Made by a program: the position numbers and the translations under genes. Below the pieces are notes generated by a model, which saw nothing but the letters and a program-made list of their open reading frames with translations, was not told where the DNA came from and ran no database searches. DNA of 64,000 nucleotides from Trichoplax adhaerens (Eukaryota > Placozoa > Uniplacotomia > Trichoplacea > Trichoplacidae), in NCBI RefSeq assembly GCF_000150275.1, contig NW_002060955.1, positions 20,232-84,231 on the forward strand, given 5' to 3'. Every line of letters begins with the position of its first letter. The stretch's first letter is position 1. Below, piece after piece: positions 36,569 to 49,490 of the stretch.

Positions 36569-39500
36569 ATGGTCAAAATAGAAATATTCAAAATATCTCT
36601 CGTTGATGATCAAGAGGTGTTTTATCCTGGACAACCGATTGAAGGTGTTGTTCACCTCCAATTAAATCAACCTCTACAGCTCAAGTTTCTTCGCCTCAAA
36701 TTATGCGGCCGTTCACAAAGTAAATTAAAACTCAATCACACTGGTCACGGCACCACCACTCATCGAGATGAAGAACTATTTCATAGCGATGTCATGATAC
36801 TCATCGGTAAAGGTAGGTTGTGTAACATCCTTTTGCTTTTGACCATCAAAGTCAAATATCGACTAGACGATTCTACCCTACATTAAGCTAAAATTAAAAT
36901 CAATTGCCAACAGCGTTGCTTGCACGAATAGACAGAGTTCATGAACAAGGAAGCTAGAAATCATTCTACTCTACTGTATTCAAGATGCGTTCACTGTTCC
37001 ATTTTGACTTTGTATCATCCGCGATGCAGTATTGGATGACAATGTGAAATTGCAATCGACTTGATCCTAATGCAATCGTACGAATGTACAGTACATGGAA
37101 TCAATAATAGACAAAATCTTCATGTGTACGAGAGAGTTGACCCTTTTTAGACAAATTGGGAAGTACTTCAATCTCTTCAACCTATTCTCTTAGTAAGACG
37201 TCAATAGAACAGCATGAACTACCGCTTATATTGCCAGCAGTAAGATCAGTTAAATTCTTCCATGTAGGGATAAGGCATGAATTCCGTTTATCAAAAGTAA
37301 GATATCATCCATTGCAAGGGTAAGCCCACTTCGATACTGTAAATAGTTAAGTCAACAATACTTGACAAAAGTATTCGTTTTCCTTAACCCTTCAAGAATC
37401 TACCTTGAAATCGTTTATCATTTCTTATGAACAATTCCCGACAGCATGGAGGGGCAAACAAATAGTTCAATAGCCGATTTAATGCATACCATGGAGAAAT
37501 AATGCTAAACGACTAAACTCGGTTTGTTGGTCGCTGTCTACCATTGTAAATTATAACGAGTTTTGGAGACCAAGCCTGGTCAGTAATTAATTATGATTGT
37601 TATTGGTTATGTTCCGATGTTGGACGTATGCTTTTTAAATTATAATAACATGAAACAGTAGCATATCTTGACGTCAGTATTTTTCTATATTAATTTACTG
37701 CAAAGTTGGTGTTCATCATTTAGTGACTTGTATAGCACTTGTCCTAACTGGAGTATAGGATAAGTCGGTCAACATGGAAACAATCGTGCTATCGACGAGT
37801 TAGAAACATTCCAGTGATTTCAACACACGATCAATTCGATTGAAAAATCCTATTTTCAGGTCTGAAAAATTTCTAAGCCCCTATGCTATGATTGGATACG
37901 AATAGATCAATACTACAATATTACTCTAAGCAAGTTGTTGTGTCAATTGTTCTAGTCTGGCAGTGAGAGCAAAGCAAAACGATCACCACTGTAAAATTGC
38001 GATCAGTAGACAGGTTCTCTTAACTCATTTCTGATAGAATCAATTTCATTAAAATCAAATTATAGCACCATATTTCATTGCCAAAACTGGCGATGGTAGC
38101 TGCTATGGAGGAAAAATAAAGTTCAAAGGTAGTCCATGACAGGTTTAACCAGTTTCCAACGAATTGATTGTCATCGCGATTGCGAATTGTTTTCTTTGTC
38201 AGGTTGCACAAAAGCGCAAATGCCTAAACGCTACGCCATTGTTTTGTACATCGCAGTATCCAGTCAGTAGAATCAATCCATAAGCAATTCTGCTTGGAGA
38301 CACTATAACCGGTAAATTTCCTGTCGATATCGTCAAAACGATCATATGATTGTGATGCATCCTGGCGCCAATAGAATGCCATTTAAAATAGTATTAACAG
38401 TCCCATCGTGATGGTGGCCTTGAATTCATGAGTGGTTCAATGCCATCATTAGCTACAGTCAATGGAGTGTTGTTGCGCTTGGTTAAATTAGATTGCAGTA
38501 GCAGTAGAGAAATGATGCAGTTGGTGATGACGTAGTTTTGGCCATGACGGTGCATCAATCATTTTAATGTTGATCTATTTTTCAATCTTGTTTGTTTGAG
38601 TTGACATAATCGATTGCATTTTCTGCATCGTTGATTCCCTTTTTCACTCTTGCTAGAGGACTCTCGATCAGAGATTGGTAAAGCCGTCTCTGGCACTCAA
38701 CATCATACTCTAGTATTCCCTTTTCACTCTTGCTATAGGACTCTCGATCACAGATTGGTAAAGCCATCTCTTGCACGCAAAATCATACTCTAGTATTCGT
38801 TTAATTTACTCTTGCTAGATGACTCTCGATCACAGATTGGTAAAGCCATCTCTTGCACGCAAAATCATACTCGAGTATTCCCTTTTCACTCTTGCTATAG
38901 GACTCTCGATCACAGATTGGTAAAGCCATCTCTTGCACTCAAAATCACACTCTAGTATTCCCTTTTCACTCTTGCTATATGACTTTCGATCACAGATTGG
39001 TAAAGCCATCTCTGGCACTCAAAATCATACTCTAGTATTCGTTTAATTTACAAGAGAAGACAGACAACGTTTGTGTTGCACTCTAAGTTAGCCCTTTATT
39101 AAACTTTGACGAATAATGACGCAATAACTTCATTGTGTAGATAACAAACGTGGATTGCTATCTTGATATTGGAACTTGAATGGGTTTTATGATTCAACAA
39201 CGGTAGAATATCATCGGGCAGCGAGACTGATTAAATTGGACTATGGGTTATGGAGTACACTTTCATTTCGTTCCTTCAACTGCCAGGTGTGATTTGACGA
39301 TCAAAATGAACCCTAACATTAATCAACTGACAAGTAACAGGAATGAATGATTTCATCCAGTCGCATTTTTGGCATTAGCTGCTATATCAAGCGGCAGAGC
39401 TAGTACATAGAGATACAGTTGATATCGATCTAGAGGTAGTTGCTTTGCATTGTCATAATCAATGCAATACTGGCTGTAAATCAAGTTTTATGACGATATT

Positions 39501-41246
39501 GAGTAATATAGACCAGTAGAAGCCAATTCAAAACAATAAAATACCAAGAACGAAATGTTATTAAGCTGGATTAGATTGCTTCAACTTGAACGCATAAATG
39601 AATAATAAACTCTTCTTGCATGTGTATATCCAATCTACCGTTATTGATATTTGTAAATTTCTTTCTCAGAAAATTTCGACAGAAATGAAATTGCTCCCAA
39701 AATAGATGAAGGATCGCATGATTTCCCCTTTCGATTTGTCTTACCAGATGGAAATATACCAGCTTCATATGAGGACAGGAACGGTAACAATATCGGATAC
39801 TTTGTGGAAGCACGAATACGAAGACCATGGAAAGTAGATGAAGTTGCGCAGAAAATTTTCAATGTAAAAGAAATTATTGACTGCAACTTACCGGAATACA
39901 ATGTAAGTTGCTATGTTTTTGCTCGATTTCGATAACGGAACACATACACTTATTACCACTGATTAAATATTGCAACTTACCGGGTCAATGACCATATGTG
40001 CACAACTTAAAATGTTGAAAGAATAGAGTAGAATTCATCAACTGTATCACTCTTACTAAAACCCTATTAATATTACGATCATCGTTTGCTTGACGACTTC
40101 TTTCCAGCCTACAACCGTGAATTATCTTTTTCTCGCTGTACAGTACAGTAGTGTTAAAACGCAATTGCGTTGTCAAGGATAATTTTAAGAACAAAATATC
40201 GTATTCGGCAAATGACAGCGATTAATTTCCTGTACTTCACAACTATAGGTACAACCGCCTCCTGTTAAAAAGGAATGGAAATTATATAGCCTACTAAATA
40301 AGAATAAACCCATTATTCTCACTGCTAGTACGGATCGGTTAGCCTACTTCCCTGGAGAAAGGATCGAAATCCTTGATACAAAAGTTGTTAACGGAAGCTC
40401 TCGAACTTTAAACAACGTGAAATTAGAATTTATACAAAAAATTACCTATAAAGCTCGAGGTAATAAGTCGTAAATATTTTGCGGATGCATAAACTATCCT
40501 TCAATTTTATCACAACTTTATGTTCTGGATCAATTGCTTTACCAATTCTGCTTATTTAAACAATTCTATTTTGCATTTGCAAATTCTATACCATCAGAGC
40601 ATAAACTCAGTAGAAGGAAATGTTTTCGTTGTAAAAGTTCTAACCAACCAATCAAGCCTGATGAGGTTTTCGACTGGCCGAATTTGTCAGTAGTAGTACC
40701 TGCTGCGTCACCAACTTTGGATTGCAATACCTTGATTACGGTTAAATATTTCATAAAGGTAATAATTTGTTATATTACTAAACTATAAAATGTAATATAT
40801 CGTAATTAATGTTTCATCGAAATAATAATTACACATATCCTTGCTGGTCATAGATCACCGTTATGGTTCCTTATTCCTTCAACCAATATATTAAACTGCC
40901 TGTAATTATTGGAACAGTACCCTTGCGATACGATGGGCAATTACCACCAACATATGAAGAGGCCCAAAACGGTAATTGTTGATGACAGATTTATAATTTA
41001 TTCATTTTTATTGTAGTTGTACTAGCTAATAAATGAAGGCTAAGAGATTTATTAATCGTGCTCAATTATAACCGCATATTATGTTCATCAGCCGAGAATA
41101 CTCCTGATGCCTCATTACCGAATTATTTTGACTGTGTTGAAAGAAGTATTGGGTACCTCGACTTTGATGTCAGTAATTTATACCGAAATAAAGATAAGGA
41201 TGAAATGCTACCTCGTTATCCATCCGTATTCCCAACAGAGGTATAA
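36569..41246 (+). CDS. Alpha-arrestin (ARRDC-like) gene E with PPTY motif, 6 exons, ~373 aa
   Basis: Exons 36569-36812, 39670-39902, 40249-40459, 40598-40758, 40854-40971 and 41092-41246 (TAA) join with phases 1-0-1-0-1. N domain: FYPGQ at aa 18-22, LCGRSQ, IPASYED, FVEARIRRPW. C domain: YFPGERI, SRTLNNVKLEF, VPAASP, ITVKYFIK, VIIGTVP. It differs from B, C and D in having no cysteine-rich strand at the start of exon 3 (SLLNKNKP instead). The linker is very short, and PPTYEE (PPTY at aa 314-317) comes only about 10 residues after the last arrestin strand, then a tail with LPRYPSVFP. Intron 1 is 2857 nt and contains the 80 bp tandem array. By family, it should be a WW-domain-binding cargo adaptor. 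Confidence 0.92.
38630..39050. repeat. Tandem array, 5 copies of an ~80 bp unit, in intron 1 of gene E
   Basis: Units contain TTTCACTCTTGCTA, GACTCTCGATCACAGATTGG, TAAAGCCATCTCT and CATACTCTAGTATTC. The TACT/CACTCTTGCT marker recurs at about 38645, 38725, 38807, 38887 and 38967. Two units carry a GTTTAATTTA variant in place of CCCTTTTCA. Unit length is not a multiple of 3, and the apparent - strand ORFs across it are by-products. There are no unique spacers, so it is not a CRISPR array. Confidence 0.93.
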
Positions 41247-42435
41247 TTGATTACTATCAAGCTGTTGCTGAGAAAGACTTTCGTCATTGTTTACGTTTAA
41301 CTCGATAATCTGAATAACTCTTCACCTATCTATCCGATATTGTGCAATTTGAGCAAATGCTTATGTTTGCTCGTTTAACCCGATGTTCTTCTGTTATTGT
41401 CGTTAAATTGTAATGATCTATATCATAATTTTAATATAATGTTGTCTTTATCGTGAAGTGTGTACAAAGTAATGGAAATGCATTCAAATACATATGTTAT
41501 GTTGTATACTGGATTCGTACAAATATAGCTTAATTTGTGTTTTGATCAAATTTAAAGCAATGTATGTATTAGCATTTTAACAGCAACTGGATACACGATT
41601 ACGGCTACTATATTCAATTATTTTGACATTTATCTTGATAATGGTAATTTACGAATTTAATTCACGGTTATTTTGTTAATGCACTTAAAGCCAATGTGGC
41701 AAACGATTCTTTCTGATTGAAAAAGCGAGTGACGTCGATCAGCAAAGATTGCATAGATAAGTCATATAAATCGCGCAAGTGATATTTGTATAGCCGCTTA
41801 ATACTAATGTAATTTTCTTTGTAGCAATTGTATACACTTCGATCGATTCGGTTTATTGAACTGTTAATATTTATATCTCGATTATTTCATATGAAATTGG
41901 CTTTGTCATGTATGGATATCGCAGTACATTTCATGGTTTCATTTCCAGTACTTTGAAATAAAATAATGCAACATTTTACTAATTTTATGGAATTAAGTAA
42001 TGTGATCGACTGATTGGTTTTTGCTAATGTAATAGGCAGCTAAGTGAAATGTTTCCTTCATTTCAATGCTCACAAACGTAAACTTGTTTCATTACCCAAG
42101 TATCAGTGGTCAGTTTGACTCTCATTTTCAATAATCATAGTGATCCACAGCTAGAAAAATTTATATTTTGACAAAAATTTTTATAGAAGTTGTAACTCTA
42201 TATGCACTGTAAGGCAAGGATACCTGAAATAATTGCTGGACTATATAACTCGAAAATAATTTTGTGGCTTCATACAGCTTATTAATTTATCCATGATGAT
42301 GGTAGTAACGCGCTTTAAAAGTATTATGTTAAAGTACAAGTATGTAAGGACAAGATCAGGGAACTGCTAATCAAATTTACTATCGTTTCGTCTCGAGGAA
42401 GGCGCATTCTTAGATTTATCCTTGACAAATCTAAA
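41247..42435. other. 3' flank of gene E, nothing recognised
   Basis: AT-rich and stop-dense. An AATAAA occurs near 41956-41961, too far from the stop to assign with confidence. No repeat or exon is visible. Confidence 0.5.
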
Positions 42436-42621
42436 ATGAAAATAAAACAATATATACACAGTTTTAACTTCAGCCAAGTGCCTATATATGCGTACGAGCA
42501 AGGAGCCGCAATTGAAGTGACTCTAACTGAACGGTCAGATAGCAAACCGCAGGGATTTGCATCATGGCTAAAACTCATTTATTACATTGGTTATAAGCTT
42601 TACAATTATTACTATATCTGA
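42436..42621 (+). pseudogene. Possible arrestin exon-1 remnant
   Basis: The frame from ATG 42436 begins MKIKQY and continues FNFSQV, then EVTLTERS. This parallels gene C exon 1 (KIKSY, INFS, VLTES) in order and spacing, but the YFPGQ motif is replaced (YAYEQG) and similarity stops after about 35 residues. A TGA ends it at 42621, short of the usual 244 nt exon. It may be the first exon of the eroded copy at 48.5-49.5 kb, since long first introns are normal in this cluster. The match is weak, and a chance ORF cannot be excluded. Confidence 0.35.
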
Positions 42622-45600
42622 TATGCTTCGTATGTTTCTTTCTTTGGTGGTACTATATGTCATAGTTTAAAATGTATATAATCATGATATTAAGATTTGA
42701 ACAACGGAAGTCTAATTCTATCTTTTATGTTGCTCACTAGACTATACAATATCATTAGATATTCACAGCAAATTTCGAATAGAAATGATAAACATTGAAC
42801 TAAAGGTATGTATGTATGCAACTTCTAATTTTTGTTTTTCCGAAATATATCCACTAAAAACCTGCTCATTCATTGATTTCTGCATCCTCTAATAGAATAG
42901 TTCTTAAAGTATTATGTTTGAGTAATAAACTGAACAATGATTCATTGGTTACCTCGTCCCATCTTGGATAAATACTGTTAGATCGGAAAGTGGTTATTTT
43001 CCGACAGCTTTCAAATCTGTCAATCTTATCAATTCTTGTATTTACAATCTGATGATTTTAGTGAATTGATTAAGTCGATAATGACTATCCATCTTTTTTT
43101 TGCAAAACACTCTTAGTTTAGCGCTTCCTTTATTCTACGACTTAATTAAGGCAATGGTGACATGATTGATGTATATTTGGTACTGTGTAATACTTCATTA
43201 TTATAAACTGTCTATAATAATCCTAAAACTTAATCTACCAATCACATTATTTCAATAAGAATCATAAAATGGACTTCATCTAGATTAAACAATTAGATAC
43301 CTGTATAAATTAATGTTTATTATTGTTATTAATATGAAGACACAGAAAAACATTCCGTGACTTGCATTAAATAGTAAGCCATTAACAATGCAGTGTAATT
43401 ATAGAATAATCCTTCCTTATATTTTTCCGTCTTATTTAATATGTCGCATAAAGTTAAACTTGTGTGATTATCAATAATTCATGATGTTTTATTTCAATAT
43501 ATTTAAGTATTTAAGAAGAATGGAGAATAATGTCTTGGTATATTTTGCATCTGCATAATATATTGTACAAGACATTGCAAGTATTTTTTTACAATCACTA
43601 CTTAATAAAATTGAACTCAAAAATATCTTGTTGTCTACCGAATATAGGGTATAGAAAACACGCAATTGCTGTAATTAAATTATTCTAAAAGCCCATAATA
43701 ATTCCTTATCATAAAAATGTTAATTATTAGCTTATTACTCAGCCTATCATTGCTATGCTTTAACTATTTTTACACCTTATTAACTTATCATCAGATTCAT
43801 GAATAAATTTACTTTATATCGATGCTCCTCGAATTTACAAGCGTCTATCTGAGAATCTCAACTCTTTAGTTATTTTTTCTACTAGCTTTTCATTTAAGTA
43901 ATTACTTACTTATATTTCTATCTATTCCTATGTACTTGTTTGGTCGATAAGACCATACTTTTTACAAAGTTATGTAAGTAAAATTAATCCATATTTACCA
44001 GCCTATACGAGAAATTGCTTTGTATTTTAATGTAGCAACATCTCCATACCATAGTTCAGTCCCCATATCTTAGCCGTAGACTTCTGAAGAAGGAGGGATG
44101 TCAATAGGTATAAACAAGCCATTGACAGAATACTGCATGAAGCAGATCAACCTATAAATCTACATTTTACTACGATTACCAGCCTCGATTTGCAACAATA
44201 CTATTAATTCAATACGTCATAATTTTACCTACATGGTATTTATGCTAATAAATTACAGTGATAATAGAGTATGTACGGTGTACAAGTACCGTTGTTATTG
44301 CGGTTTTGGCAAAATGAATATTATTTCGTACTACTGACATTCTCAATTGATCTGAAAGCGTATAGTGCAGCGGTCAAATAATCACGCTTTTATTCTAGAT
44401 ATACAATTGATTGAACTACAAATTTCAATATAATAATTATTCATTCATAGAGTACTATATAAATTATATTGAATTGCTTTTAACTTCTGTGTACTTCATT
44501 CCGTAAATCAGGTATGATTTCTTGAGTAATTTACGAACAATTTCCAATGAAGAAGTAATTTAACTGATTTAATATTAAACATTTCCTGTAAATACCATTT
44601 ATAGGCATAATTGATGAGAATTTTAAGCTATACAATAATTTTAGGTAGCAATGCTACTTTGTTTATTGTTCAAATGCTTTTTGCATAGATAATTCAAAAA
44701 TGAAAACAAAATTTCGCCATAGAGTCATAGAATTTGATGAATTATTAAAATCACCTAGGAGATAACACAGCTATTCTTTGATAATATTTTCATTAATTGC
44801 TATCGCCCTTTCGGTTATCATCAGCGCAGCTACAGTCAGTTATCCTCGATTAATTTTTACTTCATACACACTTCAGTTTAGCTTAGGCAATCATCAAATA
44901 TTTGTAAAATTTTGTAATTCCATCTTCATTGCATTGCCAACTGAGATATTGATCTAGGTCTAATAATTTAAATTGAAATAAATCTCCTAAAGAGCATACA
45001 GTAAACTGCATGATTAGCCTCCATAATTGCCAATGCTTGGCTGATAACCTTTCTAAAAATAGGTTTTACGTAAGTTAATGAAAGTTATACACAACAGCCA
45101 CAATTGAAAACCATTAACAGAATTCTTAAACAAAGAAATCTAGATTGAAAAAATTTGTAATGTAAAATTGTTAAAGATGTATAATGATACCAAATTGGAT
45201 CCTACTCACGTATAGAGTTGCATCAAATAAATAACATTGTCTACATTAGATGAAAACTATTCAAATGGTTGAATAGAGCAACTATAGCTATTATGAAAGT
45301 AGTCCCTGCATGGTCAACGATGACGTTTGAAGAAGAATTATATTGAACTACAAGAATAAGCAACTCTATCACGATAGCTATAAGCATAAAACAAATACAT
45401 GTTATTAAATGAAGAAAACAGAATAAAAATATTATTATATTGTAATCAAGTGGCTTTGTTAATTAAATGAAATATTAAAGCTATTACGTATGGAGTTAGA
45501 TTACATAATCTTATATAATTGCATAAATTAAAAGGAGTATTATCTAAGATAACTAATCCTATTTAAATCGAATAATCACTAAAAAATTAAATGCAATGAT

Positions 45601-48502
45601 AAGATTTAAAGAATAGATTATACTATCGGTAATGGCTATAAAAACTCAAGAATATCGTGTAAGTTGTCTGTTTACGATAAATAAGCCAATCTTTGATAAC
45701 TGCTCTCACGATAACAATCAGTAACTCCAAGAAGATTTCGTCAGTAAAATTGCAATAAATGCTGCTATAGATTGAACATTTTCTCATATTTTGAAATACT
45801 CAATTCTCAATATCATTTGTCGCGAATTCTAACCCCGCTTTGGATGATATTGATACTATTTTTAAATCTTTAATACATTAGTTTTTAATTTCTTTTGGCT
45901 CTATTTTGATACGAGCACGATATTTATCTATCAATTATGGATAATAACTATCACAATAATCAATTTTTTAATGCTATTGATTTTATGTCGAGTGTTAGGG
46001 AGTTAATAGTACCGTAATTTTCTTTCAGTAATAAAAGTTAAATTTCGTTTATGCGCGCGTACGCAACAATGTAACCATAGTATTAATATTCATGATCACA
46101 AATGATTAAAAAATTCCTTTAAGCTAAAGCAATGATGATTTCTATGAAATGGTTAACAAAAGCGTTAAATTATTACCGACATTCATATTAATTAAAAGTG
46201 ATAGCATCATTCTACGATAACGGAAGAGAAACTTATTCTATACCTGAAGCTAACTTGTTAGTTTTGCAAAGAAAGGAAGGAAAATATGTGAGGGTAGACC
46301 ATAATATTCTTCTGGCCTTTTAATTAACTAAATTAAATATTATCTTATTAGACATCATCATGTAATCTACCGCTTCTACTCGCTAATGTAAGCAAATACA
46401 AATAGAAAGTAAAGTAAGAATCTATTGTTGAACAGCATTATGCTATTGGCCAACATCGTGAATTCTTTAGCTACTGGTAGTAGTGATACTTAACAGAGGA
46501 GTGCAGCTTTCGAAAAATTTCTAAAATTAATTAAAATCGAATGTCAATGGTTCCTAATGAATACAATCTATTATTGATTTCTTCGCTAAGCATAGAAAAG
46601 ACATACTAACATGCTATAAAGTGAGTACTTTGTATACCATCTGTTGTTCTTAATAAATAGATAACTTAACGTTTTACAGTCATCCATTAAGCACCGGAAT
46701 CTTGTTACAAATTACCACATCTGGCAATGGCGCCAACAATACGGTAGTTATTGTTGCTTGATATCAACGCTACCGCAAATATCGCTTAAGTCTAGGAAAC
46801 TAATTCCTGATAATATCGCTCATATTGATTAATTAAATATATTAATTAAATAACTTACAGGCAATTTTGAAGCTATGGCTACCATAAAATCTATCAGGCA
46901 CTGCGTTGATAGTTAAAGTATACTATGTATGCTAATGTTCAGTAAATCACTGTACTCTGTAGATGTAGCACATCATTATAGATGATACTCTGCAGATAGC
47001 AGCTCGCTAGAAATGATATGTAGTAGGATATTAGATTCGCTAAATAGTTAATTGTACCAAATATTATAAAAGAAGCTAATTAACAGTTGCATTATTTTGC
47101 AATATAACTACATGCATACCAAAATGTTATGCTTAATTATTCAATGAAACATCTATTGAATCTCATAATTAAAAAAAGTCCTAGGAGCCTAGCGGCAATA
47201 GGTTTATCATTAAATACGATTGACTTATCTGTAGCTCATAATTAAATTTTAACTTACATTATCCTCTTTCATAATTTACACCCTAATCATTTAATAGTCC
47301 TAATTACGTAAGAAATTTACTTACTATAAGAAAGTTCACACTGATAGACTATGAAAATAAATTAAATGCAGACTTTGTGACAAAAACTTTCAAAGTTATG
47401 TCATTGAAGTTTTTTCAGAATCTATAAGTAAATAATCTTTAGATTGTTTCTGCTATGTACATCTAGCTATTTCATCGAATTGCATACTTGCTACCAATCT
47501 ATTCAGACTGCAAGTAATCTACTCAGCTAATATGGGCTAGTGCCGATACTGCACCAAACGGAAGAATTAAAAGTTATGAAAGAAATTCTATTAATACCGC
47601 TTTGGGAAAAAATTTTTACTTTGAAGGAGACATTAAGGTAGCTTTCTAACTTAATACGTGATGCATGTGGGAAGAATATGAAAGATATTTGCAGCTTATT
47701 AATTATTTCGAGCGTTTACTCTGTGTCCTGAAGCATTCGCCTACGTTTGCAGGCTAAGGAAATTTTGCAAATATCGCATGAAAAAGGATAAATCTACATG
47801 CAAACAGATTTCTATATATTAAAATATTACTTCACTATCTTCAATTACTTTAGGCTTATAGCCTTATTGCATATTAAAAATTGAACATTTACCTTATAAC
47901 ATTTTTAAATAATAAAAGATTTTGTAACTGGATCTGGATTAAGATCGAATCATTCATTAATGATTTAAGTAATCATGATATTTTCGATTTTACAATTATT
48001 CTTATGATAATGCGACTTTACAGAAATTTTGATTGTGATTGATCTTCGTCTTATCCATTTAAATGTGGACACGAAAATCTCACAAAATAAATATGTTTTC
48101 TCAAGTAAGATTATAGTGTAACTAGTATTATCTTAAATACGATTATAGTCTAACTAGTATTATCTCTAATTATTTTTTAAAATGAGGAAGTTGGGAATAA
48201 TGAGTTAAATTCCACTGAGTTACTATTAAATTTGCTTTAATTTTAATGTGGTCTTAGTTCCGTGTACAGTAATAATTAAAATTTATGAAACAGCCAATCA
48301 AGAGATGCAGCCTTAGGGAATGAAATTAATTTAAGATAATGATATAGTGCGCTATCAACCTTCATAATGCTTTACATTGTTCAATTACGCTAAAAATATA
48401 ACATTTGCTTTCCTATATGTCATATTCAGTAACAAATATAGATTAAATAACTTTAATTCTTGCTTGGTCATTCAAATTTATCAAAGGATGATTACGTTAT
48501 AG
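42622..48502. other. Long AT-rich stretch, no supported gene
   Basis: There are almost no open frames above 60 codons over 5.9 kb. A small candidate exon (TAG acceptor at about 42755, AAAG|GTATGT donor near 42803) was seen but has no partner. Pieces look like decayed non-coding DNA. If the exon-1 remnant and the remnants at 48.5 kb belong together, this is the former intron 1. Confidence 0.5.
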
Positions 48503-49490
48503 ATAGCAACAACTCTAAGGTATTTATTTTACATATTCATGTACTATCCTACAACACTATCTTTAATATACGAAACAGAAGCTGAAAATGCCTGTTTAGC
48601 GCATCATCTGCTATGAAATGGTTTTAAGAAATTATGCGAAGTTGTAAATTTCACTTATATAGAAGCACTACCGTGCGTACCCGGATGGATTTATATTAGT
48701 CAAGCCTGGGAATTGTCCGTAATCCACACAATGAGATCATTTATTTAGGAAAAACCTGGTTTTTAGATGAAACAATTCATTAAAATCGTGTTCTACTAAT
48801 GAATTTTGTTTAATGCACAATCGTTTCAAATTTTATGGTCTATAAAGGATTATTATACTCTTACTGCCCCATGTGTCCTGCTAAAAGGAATCAATACCAT
48901 TTTAAGATTTGTTCCGGAAATTATATTTATAGCATTAACATCGTCAGATATGAATAAGGATGAAATGCTATAGCATCTATGGAACAATGGCTTTGATGGT
49001 AATAACTGATCTGTATGTAAATTTCAAATGAACATAAAAGTTCGAAAACTGTTAATTTTAAGAAAGAAAAATTATCTTTATTGTAGAAAAATCTAAAATA
49101 TCTGATAATAGTGAAAATATTGATGAATTAGAATATTGATGCCAAAAATTATGGAATGGAATGGGTCTTCTCTAACTATTAAATGCATAACCGGTTAAGG
49201 TCTCAAATTAGGAAAAAAATTAAATGATGTACAAATTACAGTTAGTCAATAATTATAATTTTAGATATAATCTAATCGAAATAATCTTGTTCATAAGTCT
49301 ATGAATAAATCATGAAAAATAGAACTCAGGAAATGAGATACCCTACAAATGTATGAAGAGGACTAATTGATTTTAAATTATTCGCCTTTGTTTAATTCCC
49401 TAGGTATGTGGATTCCATCAAGTAAAAAATTGACAACTATGTCGCGCTTACCAAATAGGTATAATACATTGCATACCACATACACATGGA
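48503..49490 (+). pseudogene. Eroded alpha-arrestin copy, remnants of exons 2-5
   Basis: Four consecutive pieces follow the paralog plan. (1) About 48503-48735, after ATAG, reads into SYNTIFNIR, like the SY...NIRY of exon 2. (2) About 48846-48998 reads C-P-M-C-P, then KICSGNYIYSINI, like the VCSGED...KAEV strand of exon 3, with a GATG|GTAATA donor at the right end. (3) 49087 to about 49203, after GTAG, gives EWNGSSLTIKCIT, like WNDKSITIPC of exon 4. (4) 49404 to about 49490, after CTAG, gives YQIGIIHCIP, like VIVGTIP of exon 5. Stops and frameshifts interrupt pieces 2, 3 and 4. Spacing of the pieces matches intact copies. No single piece is conclusive; the order of four is what persuades me. 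Confidence 0.55.

Noticed and set aside
38582-39018. Open frames across the 80 bp array on the - strand, resembling a repeated protein
   Set aside because: The unit length is 80-82 bp, not a multiple of three, so any protein repeat is a side effect. There is no ATG or splice context.
38630-39050. Possible CRISPR-like direct repeats
   Set aside because: Repeats abut each other without unique spacers and the genome is clearly intron-bearing eukaryotic.
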